Assembly: GCA_005792205.1 (NCBI GenBank) | Contig: SXSO01000092.1 | Location: forward strand, 1-16,502 | Length of the DNA: 16,502 nucleotides | Origin: Bacteroidota bacterium | Lineage (GTDB): Bacteria > Bacteroidota > Ignavibacteria > UBA10030 > F1-140-MAGs086 | Direction: 5' to 3' | Shown here: piece by piece, positions 14,654 to 16,502 of the stretch | Layout: every line of letters starts with the position of its first letter | How positions within the stretch are numbered: the stretch's first letter is position 1 | Notes under the pieces: generated by a model | What the model was told of the DNA's origin: nothing | Databases searched by the model: none | What the model saw: only the letters and a program-made list of their open reading frames with translations | Program-made: the position numbers and the translations under genes

Positions 14654-15817
14654 ATGAGTGAAATCCAAGAAACACAAATAATTGAACAAAACGATAAATT
14701 TCCATTTTGGAAATTTATTTACATTCTTCTTAGATGGAAAAAATTTATTACAATAAATGTCTTTGTTTTATCATTGATTTCGGTTGGTATTAGTTTGCTC
14801 CTTCCACTTTGGTTTAAATCTACAGCATCAATTCTTCCACCAAAGGAACAAGATATGTTTGGAATGTTTGGTGGAGCAAGTTCATTACTTCAAAGTTTGG
14901 GAGGAAAAGCATTTGGTCAAAATGTTGGAACATATAGTTATTTGGCAATTTTAAAGAGCCGAAATTCAATGGAAAAAGTTATTCAGAAGTTTAATTTGAT
15001 TTCTGTTTATGAAGAAGAAAACATAGATAAAACAATTGAAGCACTTGAAGATAATGTTAGTTTTGAAGTCCAGAATGATGGAAATATTACAATAGAAGTT
15101 TTTGATAAATCACCAAAACGTGCAGCAAATATTGCAAATTATTTTGTGGAAATTTTAAATTCAACAAGCATTCAACTTGGAACACAAGAAGCTAAAAATA
15201 ATCGTGAGTTTATTGAAAACCGTTTAAACCAATGTCGTAATGATTTAAAAAATTCAGAAGATTCTCTATCTATTTTTCAAAAAAATAAAAGTATTATAAT
15301 TTCTCCTGATGAGAAAAGCTCAGCAATTTCTGCTTATGCAGAGTTATATGCTCTAAAAGCGAAAAGAGAAATTGAAATTGATATTTTAAAAAAAACTGTA
15401 AATGAAGATAATCAACAATTAAAACAAAAGAAAATTGAGTTAGAAGAAATATCAAAAAAGTTAAGTTCGTTTCCACAAACTGGAGTAGAAGGATTTCGTT
15501 TGTATCGCGAAATTATGATTCAACAAAAAATTTTAGAATTTCTTTTGCCTCTTTATGAACAAGCAAAAATAAATGAACAAAAAGATATTCCAGTATTACT
15601 TGTATTGGATAAAGCAGCTCCTGCAATTGAAAAATCAAAACCTAAAAGATCTATTGTTGTTTTAGTTGTATTTTTTATCTCATTTTTTACATTTACTTTT
15701 TTATCCATCAGTATGGATAAAGTTATATCTGAAACTTCTACACAAGAAACTTATACCGAAAAAAAACTTAGAGATTTTACTCATTCAATATTGAATATAT
15801 ACAAAATGAATCTTTAA
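14654..15817 (+). CDS. Wzz-type polysaccharide chain-length determinant / co-polymerase
   Basis: A 387-residue inner-membrane protein with the Wzz/PCP layout: a short cytoplasmic N-terminus with FPFWKFIYILLRWKKFI before the first membrane segment (about 32-52), a large periplasmic part and a second membrane segment (about 332-354) preceded by KSKPKRS. The stretch FKSTASILPPKE after the first helix is typical of the Wzz N-terminal domain. A Met/Gly-rich segment (MFGMFGGASSLLQ) follows. The region about 180-275 is charged and heptad-like, suggesting a coiled coil. There is no P-loop or Tyr cluster, so it lacks the BY-kinase domain of Wzc-like proteins. Such proteins set polymer length and link polymerase to the exporter. 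The stop and the flippase start share one base (TAATG at 15815-15819). Confidence 0.92.
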   Translation: MSEIQETQIIEQNDKFPFWKFIYILLRWKKFITINVFVLSLISVGISLLLPLWFKSTASILPPKEQDMFGMFGGASSLLQSLGGKAFGQNVGTYSYLAILKSRNSMEKVIQKFNLISVYEEENIDKTIEALEDNVSFEVQNDGNITIEVFDKSPKRAANIANYFVEILNSTSIQLGTQEAKNNREFIENRLNQCRNDLKNSEDSLSIFQKNKSIIISPDEKSSAISAYAELYALKAKREIEIDILKKTVNEDNQQLKQKKIELEEISKKLSSFPQTGVEGFRLYREIMIQQKILEFLLPLYEQAKINEQKDIPVLLVLDKAAPAIEKSKPKRSIVVLVVFFISFFTFTFLSISMDKVISETSTQETYTEKKLRDFTHSILNIYKMNL

Positions 15818-16502
15818 TGGACTTCTTTTACTCTGTATTAAAAAACAAGTTATTTAAAGATAGTTTTTTAACATTTCTTTCTCAGATAGTTGTAATTGTT
15901 TTAGCAATTATAGTAATCCCAGTTGTTGTCAAACAGTTGTCAATGGAAGAATTTGGAGTACTATCGCTTCTTTGGGGAGTGATTGGATATTTTAGTTTGT
16001 TTGATTTTGGTTTAAGTCGTGCAGTTACGAAATATGTTGCAGAAATCAAAAATTCCAATTCTAGTTTTGATACGACAAAAGCAATTCAAAATTCAATTTT
16101 ATTAAGCATAATTATTGGAATTGTAAGTGGAATATTATTTTTTTTATTTTCTAATTTAGTAGTAAAAGAATGGTTAAAAATTCCCGAAAAGTTTTTAGGT
16201 TCATCAATTCAATCGTTTTATATTGCATCATTTAGTGTTCCTGCAGTTGTGATTTATGGAACATTAAGAGGAATTTTTTTTGCTTATGATAAAGTAAGAG
16301 TTGCAAATTTGTTTCAACTTTCTATGGGAATTTTACAGTGGAGTGGGACATTGATTTGTGTTCTATTAGGATTTCATTTAGTTGAAATAATTTTTGTCAC
16401 AGTTGTTGTTAGAATTTTTATTGCTGTAATAGGCATATTTATTCTATTTAAAATTGAAAACAATTTGAATTTAAAATTTAATTTAGATTTTAAAATTGTA
16501 AA
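15817..16502 (+). CDS. Wzx-type oligosaccharide flippase (partial, 3' end outside window)
   Basis: The ATG at 15817-15819 opens a frame of 228 codons with no stop before the right edge, so the C-terminal half is missing. It starts MDFFYSVLKNKLFKDSFLTF, followed by repeated long hydrophobic helices. The block QLSMEEFGVLSLLWGVIGYF leading into FSLFDFGLSRAVTKYVAE is the characteristic N-terminal region of polysaccharide flippases in the MVF/MOP superfamily (Phe-Gly at the second helix, then Asp-x-Gly-x-x-Arg-Ala). These move undecaprenyl-linked repeat units across the inner membrane. The position after export and Wzz genes agrees, and implies a Wzy polymerase and glycosyltransferases further right. 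The stop of the Wzz gene overlaps its start by one base. Confidence 0.88.
   Translation, partial: MDFFYSVLKNKLFKDSFLTFLSQIVVIVLAIIVIPVVVKQLSMEEFGVLSLLWGVIGYFSLFDFGLSRAVTKYVAEIKNSNSSFDTTKAIQNSILLSIIIGIVSGILFFLFSNLVVKEWLKIPEKFLGSSIQSFYIASFSVPAVVIYGTLRGIFFAYDKVRVANLFQLSMGILQWSGTLICVLLGFHLVEIIFVTVVVRIFIAVIGIFILFKIENNLNLKFNLDFKIV

Noticed and set aside
1..16502. Mobile element, CRISPR array, tRNA, riboswitch, toxin-antitoxin or defence system
   Set aside because: All bases are taken up by housekeeping, salvage or envelope genes with gaps of at most 94 bases; I saw no transposase, direct repeat array, cloverleaf or paired small toxin/antitoxin frames.

Overview
The window is very AT-rich bacterial DNA, densely packed with genes, using the standard bacterial code (TAA, TGA and TAG all end real genes). 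Several features suggest a Gram-negative member of the Bacteroidota/Chlorobiota/Ignavibacteriota group. Start codons have almost no Shine-Dalgarno sequence in front of them. There is an exported SPOR-domain protein and a short lipoprotein. The outer-membrane polysaccharide export protein carries several SLBB domains and a C-terminal membrane segment. The phylum is an inference; there is no rRNA or other marker here that settles it.

The window holds two divergent transcription units separated by a 94-base, almost pure A/T gap (6812-6905). Every base from 1 to 6811 belongs to a leftward run of nine genes. In transcription order these are cytidine deaminase (cdd), thymidine kinase (tdk), a concentrative nucleoside transporter, trimeric-type purine nucleoside phosphorylase, a class V aminotransferase, deoxyribose-phosphate aldolase (deoC), a SPOR-domain protein, a Fur-family regulator and a membrane acyltransferase that runs off the left edge. 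The core is a nucleoside salvage and catabolism cluster: the transporter brings nucleosides in, Cdd and Tdk recycle pyrimidine (deoxy)nucleosides, the phosphorylase splits purine (deoxy)nucleosides, and DeoC breaks deoxyribose 5-phosphate into glyceraldehyde 3-phosphate and acetaldehyde. The phosphopentomutase that would connect the last two steps is not in the window. Genes from the transporter to fur touch or overlap (TGATG, an 8-base overlap, ATGA, ATGA, then a 1-base gap), which suggests translational coupling.

The rightward run starts with a small putative lipoprotein coupled by ATGA to a fumarylacetoacetate-hydrolase-family enzyme. Valyl-tRNA synthetase (valS) and an MltG-type peptidoglycan lytic transglycosylase follow, also joined by ATGA. 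After 24 bases a surface-polysaccharide locus begins: an RmlC-like cupin, dTDP-glucose 4,6-dehydratase (rfbB), an SLBB polysaccharide export protein, a Wzz-type chain-length/co-polymerase protein without a kinase domain, and a Wzx-type flippase cut by the right edge. This looks like the start of a Wzx/Wzy-type polysaccharide locus that continues beyond the window.

I see no mobile element, CRISPR array, RNA gene or pseudogene, and no gene-free stretch over 100 bases. I did not find a clearly new system. The points most worth checking are the aminotransferase embedded in the nucleoside cluster, the MltG homologue with Gln where the family has its presumed catalytic Glu, the RmlC-like protein lacking residues expected of a true epimerase, and the Fur-family protein lacking a usual metal-ligand His.
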